NCBI GenBank assembly: GCA_964643045.1
Contig: CAZXSC010000008.1
Span: 1 to 50,432 of the forward strand
Origin: TMED23 sp964643045
GTDB taxonomy: Bacteria > Pseudomonadota > Alphaproteobacteria > Rhodospirillales > UBA2165
Length of the DNA stretch: 50,432 nt
Direction of reading: 5' to 3'
Within the stretch, counting starts at the first letter, position 1. Every line of letters starts with the position of its first letter. Below the pieces are notes generated by a model. It worked only from the letters and a program-made list of their open reading frames with translations, was not told where the DNA came from and made no database searches. This document shows positions 1 to 8,320 of the stretch, piece after piece. Position numbers and translations under genes: made by a program.

Positions 1-206
1 TAAATATTAATTGATTCAGCCGACAATATGGCTGGATACAACAAAACAACAGTAATTAGCGTCGAAATAAGAAAAACTGAAGAGGCAATTTTTGATCCTT
101 GAGGTATTTTTCTTGACAACATATCGTGTCTTAATTTTATTTTCTTGGTGATTGAGAGTATATGGCTACTCATTAGAACTTTTCTTTTGGGTTTTGGATT
201 TTTCAT
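1..206 (-). CDS. Partial secreted protein, probable iron-binding ABC transporter component
   Basis: A leftward reading frame is open from an ATG at 206 to the window edge (68 codons). Residues 40-61 form a hydrophobic stretch after a lysine/arginine-rich N-terminus and end in LSA before ESINI, a good Sec signal peptide with cleavage after Ala63. The two edge bases read TA, so the next residue is Tyr unless it is a stop; ESINIY resembles the mature start of FutA/FbpA ferric-binding proteins, which usually continue YS. Other in-frame starts are ATG 173 and ATG 122; the start at 122 gives a signal peptide of more usual length. It is divergent from an FbpC-like ATPase and shares its Fur-box-like operators, which supports an iron role. 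The body lies outside the window, so the product is inferred. Confidence 0.55.
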   Translation of the reverse strand, partial: MKNPKPKRKVLMSSHILSITKKIKLRHDMLSRKIPQGSKIASSVFLISTLITVVLLYPAILSAESINI

Positions 207-230
207 TTCTCTGATCGCCCATATTTTTAA

Positions 231-245
231 TGATAATGATTATTA
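231..245. promoter_or_regulatory. Fur-box-like operator, copy 1
   Basis: TGATAATGATTATTA matches the 7-1-7 Fur core TGATAATNATTATCA at all but one position. It lies 25 bp upstream of the leftward ATG at 206. The surrounding 20 bp (229-248) recurs exactly at 294-313. Iron-responsive repression by Fur is inferred from the motif and the iron-transport neighbours. Confidence 0.7.
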
Positions 246-295
246 ATAACAACAAGTGCTCAAGATAGTGTTTACTCAAAACTCTGTCAACTAAA

Positions 296-310
296 TGATA
301 ATGATTATTA
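296..310. promoter_or_regulatory. Fur-box-like operator, copy 2
   Basis: Second copy of TGATAATGATTATTA, 65 bp from the first and 126 bp upstream of the fbpC ATG. Two identical operators in a divergent intergenic region would let one repressor control both transcription units. An AT-only stretch with AAT repeats follows at about 330-350, and I could not assign a clear -35/-10 pair. Confidence 0.7.
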
Positions 311-436
311 ATATCGTCCAATTTGAATTTAAATAATAATAATAATTATTTGCATATAAATACATCGCCATGTATCAAAAAGTTTAATTATTGTTTATAG
401 ATAAAGGCGATAGTTAATTAATGGGCAAAAATATTC

Positions 437-1501
437 ATGATTAATGTCAGCGAGTTAAACTTTAAATACAATAGCTATAAAGAAACCAAAGTATTAGATA
501 ATATCTCCTTTGACGTAGGAAAAGGCGAAATAGCGTGCCTTCTTGGGCCCTCCGGTTGTGGAAAAACGTCCACCCTGCGATTAATCGCTGGCCTAGAAAC
601 GCCTAATTCTGGGTCGATTACCATTGCCGGAGGGAGTGTCGCTGATGATCGTACATTCTTAGAACCACATAAGCGAGGTATAGGGTTCCTTTTTCAAGAT
701 TTTGCCTTATTTCCTCACCTTACCGTGCAACAAAATATAGGCTGGGGGTTAATCAACCTAGACAAAAAAGATAAAGTGAAAAGAATAAAGGAGTTATTAG
801 ACCAAACGAGTATGGTTGCACACGGAGATAAATACCCTCATGAGTTATCCGGTGGAGAGCAACAACGGGTTTCTCTCGCTCGCGCCCTGGCACCCAGACC
901 AACCCTCTTACTGTTGGATGAACCTTTTTCAAGTTTGGATACGAATTTACGAAATGATGTTAGAAAAGAAACTAATCAAATTCTCAGAGATACAAATACA
1001 ACGGCAATTATCGTCACGCATGATTCCGAAGAAGCTATGCTGATTGCAGACCGGATTATTCTTATGTCCGAGGGCAAAATTCTGCAAGACGGCACACCTC
1101 AAGAGCTGTACAACAATCCAAGCAATCAATTTACAGCCGCTTTTTTTGGATATGTTAATCGCGTTGATGGCGTTGCTGTAGGAGGTGTTATTGAAACCAT
1201 CTTGGGACAAATTCCTAATCAAGATTTTCCTGATGGCGAAAATTTGGATATTATTATCAGGCCACAGACAATCTCGTTATCAAACGCAACGAGTGAAAGC
1301 AGCAAAAATGACTTCGCAACTATTGATTCCGTCAAGTTTATGGGTTCGGATACTTACATCTGGTTTAATATTGAAACAAATAAAAATAAAAAGAAGCAAA
1401 TCCTAGCAATTCAAGCTAAGAAAATCGATTTTGTGAAAGGTGATAAAGTAAAATTTGATATAAATACGGAAGGCATCTTTGCGTTTAAAAGAAGCTGTTA
1501 G
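437..1501 (+). CDS. fbpC: Ferric iron ABC transporter ATP-binding protein (FbpC type)
   Basis: Cytoplasmic ATPase subunit that would energise Fe3+ import with a periplasmic binding protein and a permease; the permease is not in the window. Walker A GPSGCGKT is at residues 37-44, the signature LSGGEQQR near 137, Walker B LLLLDEP near 157 and the switch histidine in IVTHD near 195. Residues from about 235 to the end form the C-terminal domain typical of FbpC/PotA/MalK-type subunits, and 354 aa is a normal length. The gene ends with TAG, so amber is a true stop in this genome. Two Fur-box-like sites lie upstream and a likely secreted binding protein diverges from it. Spermidine or sulfate ATPases share the fold; context favours iron. 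Confidence 0.85.
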   Translation: MINVSELNFKYNSYKETKVLDNISFDVGKGEIACLLGPSGCGKTSTLRLIAGLETPNSGSITIAGGSVADDRTFLEPHKRGIGFLFQDFALFPHLTVQQNIGWGLINLDKKDKVKRIKELLDQTSMVAHGDKYPHELSGGEQQRVSLARALAPRPTLLLLDEPFSSLDTNLRNDVRKETNQILRDTNTTAIIVTHDSEEAMLIADRIILMSEGKILQDGTPQELYNNPSNQFTAAFFGYVNRVDGVAVGGVIETILGQIPNQDFPDGENLDIIIRPQTISLSNATSESSKNDFATIDSVKFMGSDTYIWFNIETNKNKKKQILAIQAKKIDFVKGDKVKFDINTEGIFAFKRSC

Positions 1502-1629
1502 AAATTATGGACTAAATATTAGTGCCTTCAAACTAATTTACCCCCCAACTTATAATTTCCTATATACGCTCGTCTGATTTCTTTATTTAACCTATGTGAA
1601 AACTAAGCTTGTCATGGTATTAAATATCA

Positions 1630-2508
1630 ATGGCCCAGCTGAGGAAAATACTAATTATCGGGATAGATAGTAAACTCGGTTCATTAGCTGCAAACCGCTT
1701 AACCGCACAGGCATATAAAGTCTATGGGACAACCCGCCGAGAAACTTCAGTAACCAAAAATATTCAATACCTAAATTTGGAGGATCGACCAGAGAAATGG
1801 CCTCGCTTCCCTAATTGCGACACAGCATTGATTTGCGCTTCAGTCCCCTCGGTAGACGAATGTGAAAACAACCCAGAAAAAACAAAACAGTTAAACGTGG
1901 ATTCAATATGTAACCTTGCAAGCAGCTTAATCAATAAACAATGCTTGGTTTTATTCCCTTCTACGAATATGGTTTTTAATGGCCATATACCGTTCACCTC
2001 AACAAATCATCAAACGTCCCCAACCACAGTTTACGCCTCTCAAAAAGTGATGGTTGAACGGTTCCTTGCGGAGAAATCTGATAGCACTGCGATCATTCGA
2101 TTTACGAAAATATTAGACGAGCGACATTATTTATTTTTAAAATGGATGGCTGACCTTAAACAAGGAAAAGAAATAAAATCATATTCTGACAAAATATTTT
2201 CCCCTATTTCGATTGATTTTGCGGTCGACGCATTAACGCAAATTGTGAGAAAGAAGACGAAAGGTATTTTTCATTTATCAGGTTCCGCTGATATATCCTA
2301 TAGCGATGCTGCGAGGCATATTGCATACAGGCTCAATAAAGAAACGTCGCTGATAATAGAGGAAAAAGAGAAAAAATTATCCGATGAAAAAAGTGTGGCC
2401 GCAAGATACAGTACGTTAGAACAATCTGATATATTTAAGGAACTGGATCATCCCACTGACCCATATGAGGTTATGGATTATGTATTTGACTGGCATAACG
2501 GGCCTTAA
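1630..2508 (+). CDS. RmlD-like NAD(P)-dependent sugar reductase (SDR)
   Basis: Extended short-chain dehydrogenase of 292 aa resembling dTDP-4-dehydrorhamnose reductases, which reduce a 4-keto sugar nucleotide. The N-terminal nucleotide-binding segment IIGIDSKLGS departs from the usual GxxGxxG pattern. A Ser/Thr-rich FPSTNMVF strand precedes the catalytic pair in YASQK, and the C-terminal half carries a substrate-domain segment (GIFHLSGS). It stands alone on the plus strand and converges on the methyltransferase at 2537 with 28 bp between them. The actual sugar is unknown. Confidence 0.7.
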   Translation: MAQLRKILIIGIDSKLGSLAANRLTAQAYKVYGTTRRETSVTKNIQYLNLEDRPEKWPRFPNCDTALICASVPSVDECENNPEKTKQLNVDSICNLASSLINKQCLVLFPSTNMVFNGHIPFTSTNHQTSPTTVYASQKVMVERFLAEKSDSTAIIRFTKILDERHYLFLKWMADLKQGKEIKSYSDKIFSPISIDFAVDALTQIVRKKTKGIFHLSGSADISYSDAARHIAYRLNKETSLIIEEKEKKLSDEKSVAARYSTLEQSDIFKELDHPTDPYEVMDYVFDWHNGP

Positions 2509-2536
2509 ATCGTAAAACAAAACATAAAAACGATCT

Positions 2537-3226
2537 TCATCCTTTCCTAACGCCGGCGCCTAATCCCCAAATGTATTGGCACATAGGACCGAAACCCGTG
2601 TGGAGTACTTCATCGTTCATACCAAACATAAACACATTCTCAAAATAATCTCGCATAAGACTGCACAAACCTTCATAACTTTTTAAATTGATGTGACCAA
2701 CTTCGCTTTGGGGTGAGGCGTAACTAGAGGCTGTAATATTCGGTGTTCCGACAATCATGACGCCCGATTTGGACAGCATCGATGTCTGATTTTCCATAAA
2801 ATTTTTTTCAAACTTAGGATCGATATGTTCTATAACATCAACGCTATAAATAGCGTCTGCTCTAACATCCAACTTTTTCTTAGTTAAATCAGCGACCTGA
2901 TACTGGACATTATCCAAAAAACCCAAACGTTCTATATTTCCCGAAATTATTTGTTCTTCCCAGTCAACGGCTACCAGTTTTTCAACAGTTTGAGCAACAA
3001 TAGGAAGACCCAGACCATCGCCACAACCGATTTCAACAACAAAATCGTATCCTGACAACATTTTAGATACGAATTTATAACGAGACAGAACAAAGGAGAG
3101 CCGCTTAGGATCATTTCTTAAATCCTCAGAAGCCCACGGTCCTAAAATCGCACTTTCACTGCTTAATCGAGAAGCGAGGGCCATTTGATGAGCTTCTTCA
3201 GCAGTTAAATCTATTTTTTTTACCAT
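2537..3226 (-). CDS. Class I SAM-dependent methyltransferase
   Basis: 229 aa with motif I VVEIGCGDG at residues 63-71, an acidic motif II end (VAVDWEE) and a post-I/motif IV region around IYSVDVIEHI, all typical of the Rossmann-fold methyltransferases. The substrate is probably a sugar or sugar nucleotide, because it is the last gene of a leftward run with a sugar dehydratase (19 bp upstream), an alcohol dehydrogenase, another methyltransferase and an HldE-like enzyme. O-, N- or C-methylation cannot be told from the sequence. Confidence 0.75.
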   Translation of the reverse strand: MVKKIDLTAEEAHQMALASRLSSESAILGPWASEDLRNDPKRLSFVLSRYKFVSKMLSGYDFVVEIGCGDGLGLPIVAQTVEKLVAVDWEEQIISGNIERLGFLDNVQYQVADLTKKKLDVRADAIYSVDVIEHIDPKFEKNFMENQTSMLSKSGVMIVGTPNITASSYASPQSEVGHINLKSYEGLCSLMRDYFENVFMFGMNDEVLHTGFGPMCQYIWGLGAGVRKG

Positions 3227-3245
3227 CGATCAGCCATTGGTTGTT

Positions 3246-4244
3246 TTAAATTTTGTGAACATACTCAAGAGGCTCTCTTTGTATTTCTGACCAGTATTCT
3301 GAAATCCAGTTTATAACTTCCGTTATTCCATCTTCCATATTAATCAATGGCTGCCAATCCATTTCATCGCGTATTTTTGACGAATCAATAACGTAAGCCT
3401 CATCTTGGCCCGGGCGTTCTTTTTCAATAGTAATATTTTCGTCTACATCTCTTCCCATGTGCTGGCATATTAATTCCACAACACTTCTAACTGAGATCCC
3501 TTTCTCTGGTGACAAGTGATACATATCGCCAAGATTACCGGACTCTAAAACCATTAATTCACCCCTGGAAACATCCCTCACATGGATATATGATTTTACC
3601 GCAGTTCCACCACCGTGTAATCCAATAGATTTCCCCAAATTCAAATAAATTGCTGTTTTTGGTATAATTTTAAATAGCTGTTGACGCGCACCATACACAT
3701 TCGTTGCGCGGATGATTGAAACTGGAAAATTATATTGCTTATGGTAAACCCTCAATAGCATATCGGCTGCAGCCTTAGATACAGAGTAGGGCGTGCTGGG
3801 GTTATCGAAGGACTTTTCATCAATAACCCCTACACAATTCCCATAAGCTTCTGGTGACGAAATATGGAGATATTTTTTAAGATAAACGCGCTTACGGAGG
3901 TGATTCACAAGTTTCGCTAACGCTACATTATTAGTCATAAACCAATCTTCAGGTGTTTCCCAACTCGGAGCTACTTCACTTTGCGCGGCAAAATTTACCA
4001 CGTATTCTGGTTCTTCAGAATCCATTAATTCCAAAATCTTTTGCATATCTTTATTCATATCGAGGGCAAAATACCGATACCGAGACAAATTTTTTCTTAA
4101 TTTATAACTCAAAAAAAGATCGGTTCGTTCTGGCGAGCGGCTAATCCCAAAAATTTGATGGTCCGTTACATCCAAAACCAAATCAATAAAATCTTGCCCA
4201 GAGAATGAATTGGCTCCCAATACAAATATCTTTTTGGAACTCAT
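3246..4244 (-). CDS. NDP-sugar 4,6-dehydratase-like SDR
   Basis: 332 aa extended SDR, in the RmlB / GDP-mannose 4,6-dehydratase group. NAD-binding GANSFSGQDF is at residues 9-18; the active site is ISSPEAYG near 128-135 with the YxxxK pair Tyr153/Lys157. VYGARQQLFKIIPK near 190 is the substrate-binding arm seen in dehydratases. In RmlB the acid/base pair after the Thr is Asp-Glu; here it reads Pro-Glu, so an epimerase activity is also possible. It probably supplies a 4-keto-6-deoxy intermediate to the neighbouring dehydrogenase. ATG start with AGG about 4 bases upstream. Confidence 0.75.
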   Translation of the reverse strand: MSSKKIFVLGANSFSGQDFIDLVLDVTDHQIFGISRSPERTDLFLSYKLRKNLSRYRYFALDMNKDMQKILELMDSEEPEYVVNFAAQSEVAPSWETPEDWFMTNNVALAKLVNHLRKRVYLKKYLHISSPEAYGNCVGVIDEKSFDNPSTPYSVSKAAADMLLRVYHKQYNFPVSIIRATNVYGARQQLFKIIPKTAIYLNLGKSIGLHGGGTAVKSYIHVRDVSRGELMVLESGNLGDMYHLSPEKGISVRSVVELICQHMGRDVDENITIEKERPGQDEAYVIDSSKIRDEMDWQPLINMEDGITEVINWISEYWSEIQREPLEYVHKI

Positions 4245-4325
4245 GCCTGCCTATTCCAACTTATTGATAAAATTTTCATAACACCTTCTTTTATCATCAA
4301 AAAACCAGTGCTATAATAGCTTAAA

Positions 4326-5363
4326 CTACATAGCCATATCTATGATTGGCCTACCAATCTCTCCACTTTCCAAATCGTCCAGTGCAACATTTATATCAGC
4401 AAGCTTATACGGCGTGGAGAATAGGGCGTTAAAAATATCTCTATTAGCAGAAATAATTTGCGTATAATCTTCTATGTCTCGATCTGGATGAGAATTGCCT
4501 CCCCAGCAGCCCATCAAGCTTTTCCCTTGATTAAATAATTTAGGGTCCATGCTAACCAACTGACCGTCCCTAGCATTTCCGATCACTACAGCCTTGCCCC
4601 CTTGCGGTCGAACGGACTCCAGCGCCTGCGACATCACTCTTGTTTCACCTACAGCTTCAATGGCAAAATCGACACCCTGTGGAATAATTTTTGTCAGCTC
4701 ATTGGCTAAATTTTGTGTCTCTGAATTTATTATTTGTGTGGCACCAAATTGAAGTGCCAGATCCAACTTTGTCGGCAATACGTCAACAGCAACGATAGGA
4801 TTACAACCAATAAAGCTAGCAGCTGCAATAGCACAAAGCCCCACTCCTCCAGCTCCAAAAACGATAAGACTATGTTCTTTTTTTGCGGCACACACATTAA
4901 TTAATGCTCCAAATCCCGTTGGAGCAGCGCAGCCAAGAAGCACAGCCAATTTCGAATTAAGATGATCCGGCTTACGTACTAATCTATTCTCACTAACAAC
5001 AGTTTTGCGAGAGAATGTGGTTACCGCTCCCGCATTAACCTGCTGGCCACCCCATGTGTATTGAGTACCACCAACATCGGCCCCAATGCCTTTTAGCCAT
5101 GTTAAAACTACTTCATCACCCTCTGCTACCTTGGATACTCCCTCCGAAATTTGTAATACAATACCTACGGCTTCATGTCCTAAACAATGAGGGCACCACG
5201 GATCTCTGCCACGATATCCCCTAGCCTCCAAAATTTGAGTATGGCACGCTCCACTAAAAGTAATTTCAACCAAAACCTGACCAGGGATAAGATCAGGAAC
5301 CTGGATTTCATCAATAACCAACGGGGTTCCCGGTTCAACGAGGATTGCCGCTTCAGTTTTCAT
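4326..5363 (-). CDS. Zinc-dependent alcohol dehydrogenase (MDR), structural-zinc lobe missing
   Basis: 345 aa medium-chain dehydrogenase. Catalytic zinc ligands are Cys40 (GACH), His63-Glu64 (GHEAVG) and the Cys of LLGCAAP; the nucleotide-binding motif is GAGGVG. The four-cysteine structural-zinc lobe of class I/III enzymes is absent: between TWLKG and TTFSR there is a short Gly-rich segment with no Cys. A CPHC pair sits at 57-60. Its place between a sugar dehydratase and a methyltransferase suggests that it oxidises or reduces a sugar-nucleotide hydroxyl or keto group, but the family is broad. Confidence 0.75.
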   Translation of the reverse strand: MKTEAAILVEPGTPLVIDEIQVPDLIPGQVLVEITFSGACHTQILEARGYRGRDPWCPHCLGHEAVGIVLQISEGVSKVAEGDEVVLTWLKGIGADVGGTQYTWGGQQVNAGAVTTFSRKTVVSENRLVRKPDHLNSKLAVLLGCAAPTGFGALINVCAAKKEHSLIVFGAGGVGLCAIAAASFIGCNPIVAVDVLPTKLDLALQFGATQIINSETQNLANELTKIIPQGVDFAIEAVGETRVMSQALESVRPQGGKAVVIGNARDGQLVSMDPKLFNQGKSLMGCWGGNSHPDRDIEDYTQIISANRDIFNALFSTPYKLADINVALDDLESGEIGRPIIDMAM

Positions 5364-5503
5364 TATTATATTTTTTCAACAAGTTATAAGCACCTTTTGC
5401 AACTAATAATATATCAAGTGCCAGTATCTTTTACCAAATTTATTTGACCAGTGTTTTAGCGAGAAAGTTATAAATTTCAAAAATTGTTTGGCCCAAAATC
5501 AAA

Positions 5504-6169
5504 CTATTCGAAAAATATGTAACCATAATCTCCTTTATAACCAGCCGTATCAAATACCCATTCCCATTCCTCTGGCCGGAAAAAAGATTCGCATGTTAAC
5601 TGCCAATACAACAAATTCACCTTCTCTTTCTCATTACGATAACTTTCTATCGTGATATGTGATTTTTCGGAACGAGTAACTCGGTTAATTTCATTTAAAC
5701 TTTGGAAGAGGTCATTAATTTTCAGATTATGTAATGTATTTATAGAATATACAAAATCAAATTCATCATCATCAAATGGAAGATTTGTTGCCGAGGCGAC
5801 CTTTAAATTATGTTGCACCTCACCTTTCGAGTTGTTCACTGCATACTCGGAAACATCAATTCCTGCTACATTTATTCCAGGAATCACCTGAGTAAATTCA
5901 TAGAGTAAAAACGCCTTGCCGCAGCCTACATCTAATATCCGATCTCCAGGTTTTAGCCCATAATGCTCTGTCATAGCCTCGGCCACCAATCGCCAACGAC
6001 CATCGTATTTATAACCTCCATAGCCAAACTGCCTTTCACCATCCCAATATTCTTGATCCCATTTCTTTGCTACTTCAGCACACTCCGCTTTATCGTGAGC
6101 CAAAACTCGTCCAAGATAGTCACGTTTAGTGCTGGTGTGTTGTTGTGTTATGAACTCAATGTAAGACAT
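5504..6169 (-). CDS. Class I SAM-dependent methyltransferase
   Basis: 221 aa, motif I ILDVGCGKAF at 78-87, acidic VAGIDVSEYA after it, and the LPFDDDEFDFVYS segment typical of motif IV. The N-terminal KWDQEYWDGERQFGYGGYKYDGRW stretch is a Trp/Tyr/Gly-rich lid seen in many glycan-cluster methyltransferases. The preceding HldE-like gene ends 10 bp upstream, so the two are probably co-transcribed. Substrate unknown; a heptose-derived sugar is plausible from the neighbour. Confidence 0.75.
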   Translation of the reverse strand: MSYIEFITQQHTSTKRDYLGRVLAHDKAECAEVAKKWDQEYWDGERQFGYGGYKYDGRWRLVAEAMTEHYGLKPGDRILDVGCGKAFLLYEFTQVIPGINVAGIDVSEYAVNNSKGEVQHNLKVASATNLPFDDDEFDFVYSINTLHNLKINDLFQSLNEINRVTRSEKSHITIESYRNEKEKVNLLYWQLTCESFFRPEEWEWVFDTAGYKGDYGYIFFE

Positions 6170-6179
6170 TTGAATATTC

Positions 6180-7730
6180 TCATTTTAGAATTGTTTTTAT
6201 AAATTTCAAAAATTCGACTTTCAAAATAGAGTGCCGATGCCCGACGATACCCACCTTCAAAGCCCCAGCCACATTGCCAATAAAAGAAGCCTCTTTTGTT
6301 GAAGCTCCAGCCTGAATGAATAAAGCGGATATTGCAAAAAACGCATCCCCTGCTCCAACAGTATCCACAATAGAGGTTGTTAGGGCGGGCGCCTGAAAAA
6401 GTCCATTTTCTTGATCAAATATGTAACAACCAAGGTTACCAGCCGTTACGATAATCCTCGAGCAGTCGATCTTATTTGGCAATTGCTCACCGACTATGTT
6501 CTCAAGATCAGAATAATTATCCCCAACGGCCAAACGGGCCTCCGGTTGATCTATGCAAATGTAATCAGCCCTCGGATATTTTATAATTAGATTGAAACCT
6601 AAATTTGCACTATTGCTTTGTGCATTAACTGTTAAAAAAGGGCTGTCCAAACATAGTTTATCGATAATTTCTTTATTTATTAAGCCGTGCCCAAAGTCAG
6701 TTACAATCGTTAGGTCAGTTGAAGGTAATTTTTGATCTAAAAATCCCACAGTTTTAGAAAGTTCAGAATTATTCATCGGTTTATCGTCCATATGATACAA
6801 CTCAAACAACTTTCGCATACCATAGCCAGTATCGATAAACCTTATTTTCTTAGTTGTCTGCCTGCCAGAAAGACAAACAATATGCAGGTTAACATTAGGC
6901 TTTAAAGCCGCGCGGATAAAACTTTCATATGACCCATCTTTCTCTCCTAAAGTACAAATTACGTCCACTTCGGAACAAAAATCTGCAACATGATTTGCCG
7001 CAGCTATAACACCACCAGCAAAAATTTCACGATCCTGATAAAGTGTGGCTATCATATTTTCTTTGGGTGATTTGCCAAGAGGCTCAACGTACTGGTATTC
7101 GTCAATAATGGCGTCACCGATCAACAGCACTTTTTGGTTACTTACTTTTTCGGCAAGATCACTTATCCTTTTCGACAATTTCAAATCCCTTAAACCATCT
7201 AAATAGGTCTTCAATTTCGGCTCAAAAACATTCATATATTGGTTGATTAATGAAGAGGACGAATAAGTTATATCCTTTGTATAGACTACTCGCCCACCGT
7301 AAGATTCGACCTGTTGAGTTTCAGAAATTATTTTTCCAGTCACATCATTTGTGACATTTGAATACTCAGAACCCTTGACATAGACATCGGGTTTGAGGAA
7401 TTGGATTATATTTTCAGCCGTAGGCGCATGATTAATCGAGACCCAATCAACATATTCTAACGCCGCTATAGCCTCAGCCCTAAATAACTCCGAGAAAAAT
7501 GGTCTGTCGGGACCTTTTTTTACAAACCTGTCTCCAGTCACCGTGACAACCAAAGTTTGTCCCTCCCTTGCAGCATTTTCCAAATGACGTATATGTCCAA
7601 TATGCAATAAATCAAATACCCCATGTGCCAACACGATTTTATCACTCGCATTGGTTCGAGCACCTAATATCTCTGCAATTTCTGTAAGACTCTTTATTTT
7701 TTGCTGCACTTTAGTGAACTCCAATTGCAA
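6180..7730 (-). CDS. Bifunctional nucleotidyltransferase-sugar kinase, HldE-like with domains swapped
   Basis: 516 aa. The N-terminal domain (about 1-150) is a cytidylyltransferase-fold domain with the HIGH motif at 43-46 within AHGVFDLLHIGH. The C-terminal domain (about 195-516) is a PfkB/ribokinase-type kinase with VLLIGDAIIDEY at its start and the anion-hole/base motif DTVGAGD at about 456-462. In E. coli HldE the kinase comes first and the nucleotidyltransferase second, so the order is reversed here. It probably phosphorylates the anomeric position of a sugar phosphate, such as a heptose 7-phosphate, and then activates it as an NDP sugar; the exact sugar and nucleotide are not visible. 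The start is TTG with AGGG just upstream. First gene of the leftward run 2537-7730. Confidence 0.8.
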   Translation of the reverse strand: MQLEFTKVQQKIKSLTEIAEILGARTNASDKIVLAHGVFDLLHIGHIRHLENAAREGQTLVVTVTGDRFVKKGPDRPFFSELFRAEAIAALEYVDWVSINHAPTAENIIQFLKPDVYVKGSEYSNVTNDVTGKIISETQQVESYGGRVVYTKDITYSSSSLINQYMNVFEPKLKTYLDGLRDLKLSKRISDLAEKVSNQKVLLIGDAIIDEYQYVEPLGKSPKENMIATLYQDREIFAGGVIAAANHVADFCSEVDVICTLGEKDGSYESFIRAALKPNVNLHIVCLSGRQTTKKIRFIDTGYGMRKLFELYHMDDKPMNNSELSKTVGFLDQKLPSTDLTIVTDFGHGLINKEIIDKLCLDSPFLTVNAQSNSANLGFNLIIKYPRADYICIDQPEARLAVGDNYSDLENIVGEQLPNKIDCSRIIVTAGNLGCYIFDQENGLFQAPALTTSIVDTVGAGDAFFAISALFIQAGASTKEASFIGNVAGALKVGIVGHRHSILKVEFLKFIKTILK

Positions 7731-8320
7731 TACCCTAATAGTTATTCATTGAGATAATACTATCAATGTGTCCCTCACGGGTGCCATAATTCGTTATTGC
7801 TGTCTAGGAGTTATTGGTTCTTTAACCTGATTCGCGAGTTAAATTCTACCACTATTGTATCTGTAAAGAAATTAAATTTGTTGTGCTTATAAAACAATAA
7901 TAGGTTTAAATAACCAACAATTCACATATCCGGCTAGCCGCTAACTGCTATTATAATTTACACTTACATATCATACCCAGGATGTTCACAATGCCGTTAA
8001 TAATATAATGGGTATAAACTCCGATTAACATTAACTCCGGCTTAAACAATTGTGAAATAGGGCTGCCTAGGGCTAAGAAATTTTGAAACTACAGGAACTT
8101 CTTCAATTATTTCTTTGTTTGCCGATGGAATACAAAATTTCTTCGTATCTCGTGCCCTAAACAATTGAATCCAATTCCTCAGACCTTACTATTATCGAAA
8201 AAGAACCAATAATACAAAAGAACCCACAGTTAGTAGAAGAAACTTACCCAATCCATTACGGTTGACACTTTGGGCTTCTTGTTTACATCTTATAAACATT
8301 TTAATTCTGCGGATTGTTAC
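7731..8320. other. Divergent intergenic region without a recognisable gene
   Basis: About 590 bp between the leftward HldE-like gene and the rightward epimerase, so it must hold two promoters. I see a TTGACA hexamer at 8262-8267, too far (23 bp) from TATAAA at 8291 for a standard spacing, and a 10-bp palindrome CGGCTAGCCG at 7931-7940. No convincing small ORF, RNA gene or terminator was found. Confidence 0.4.
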
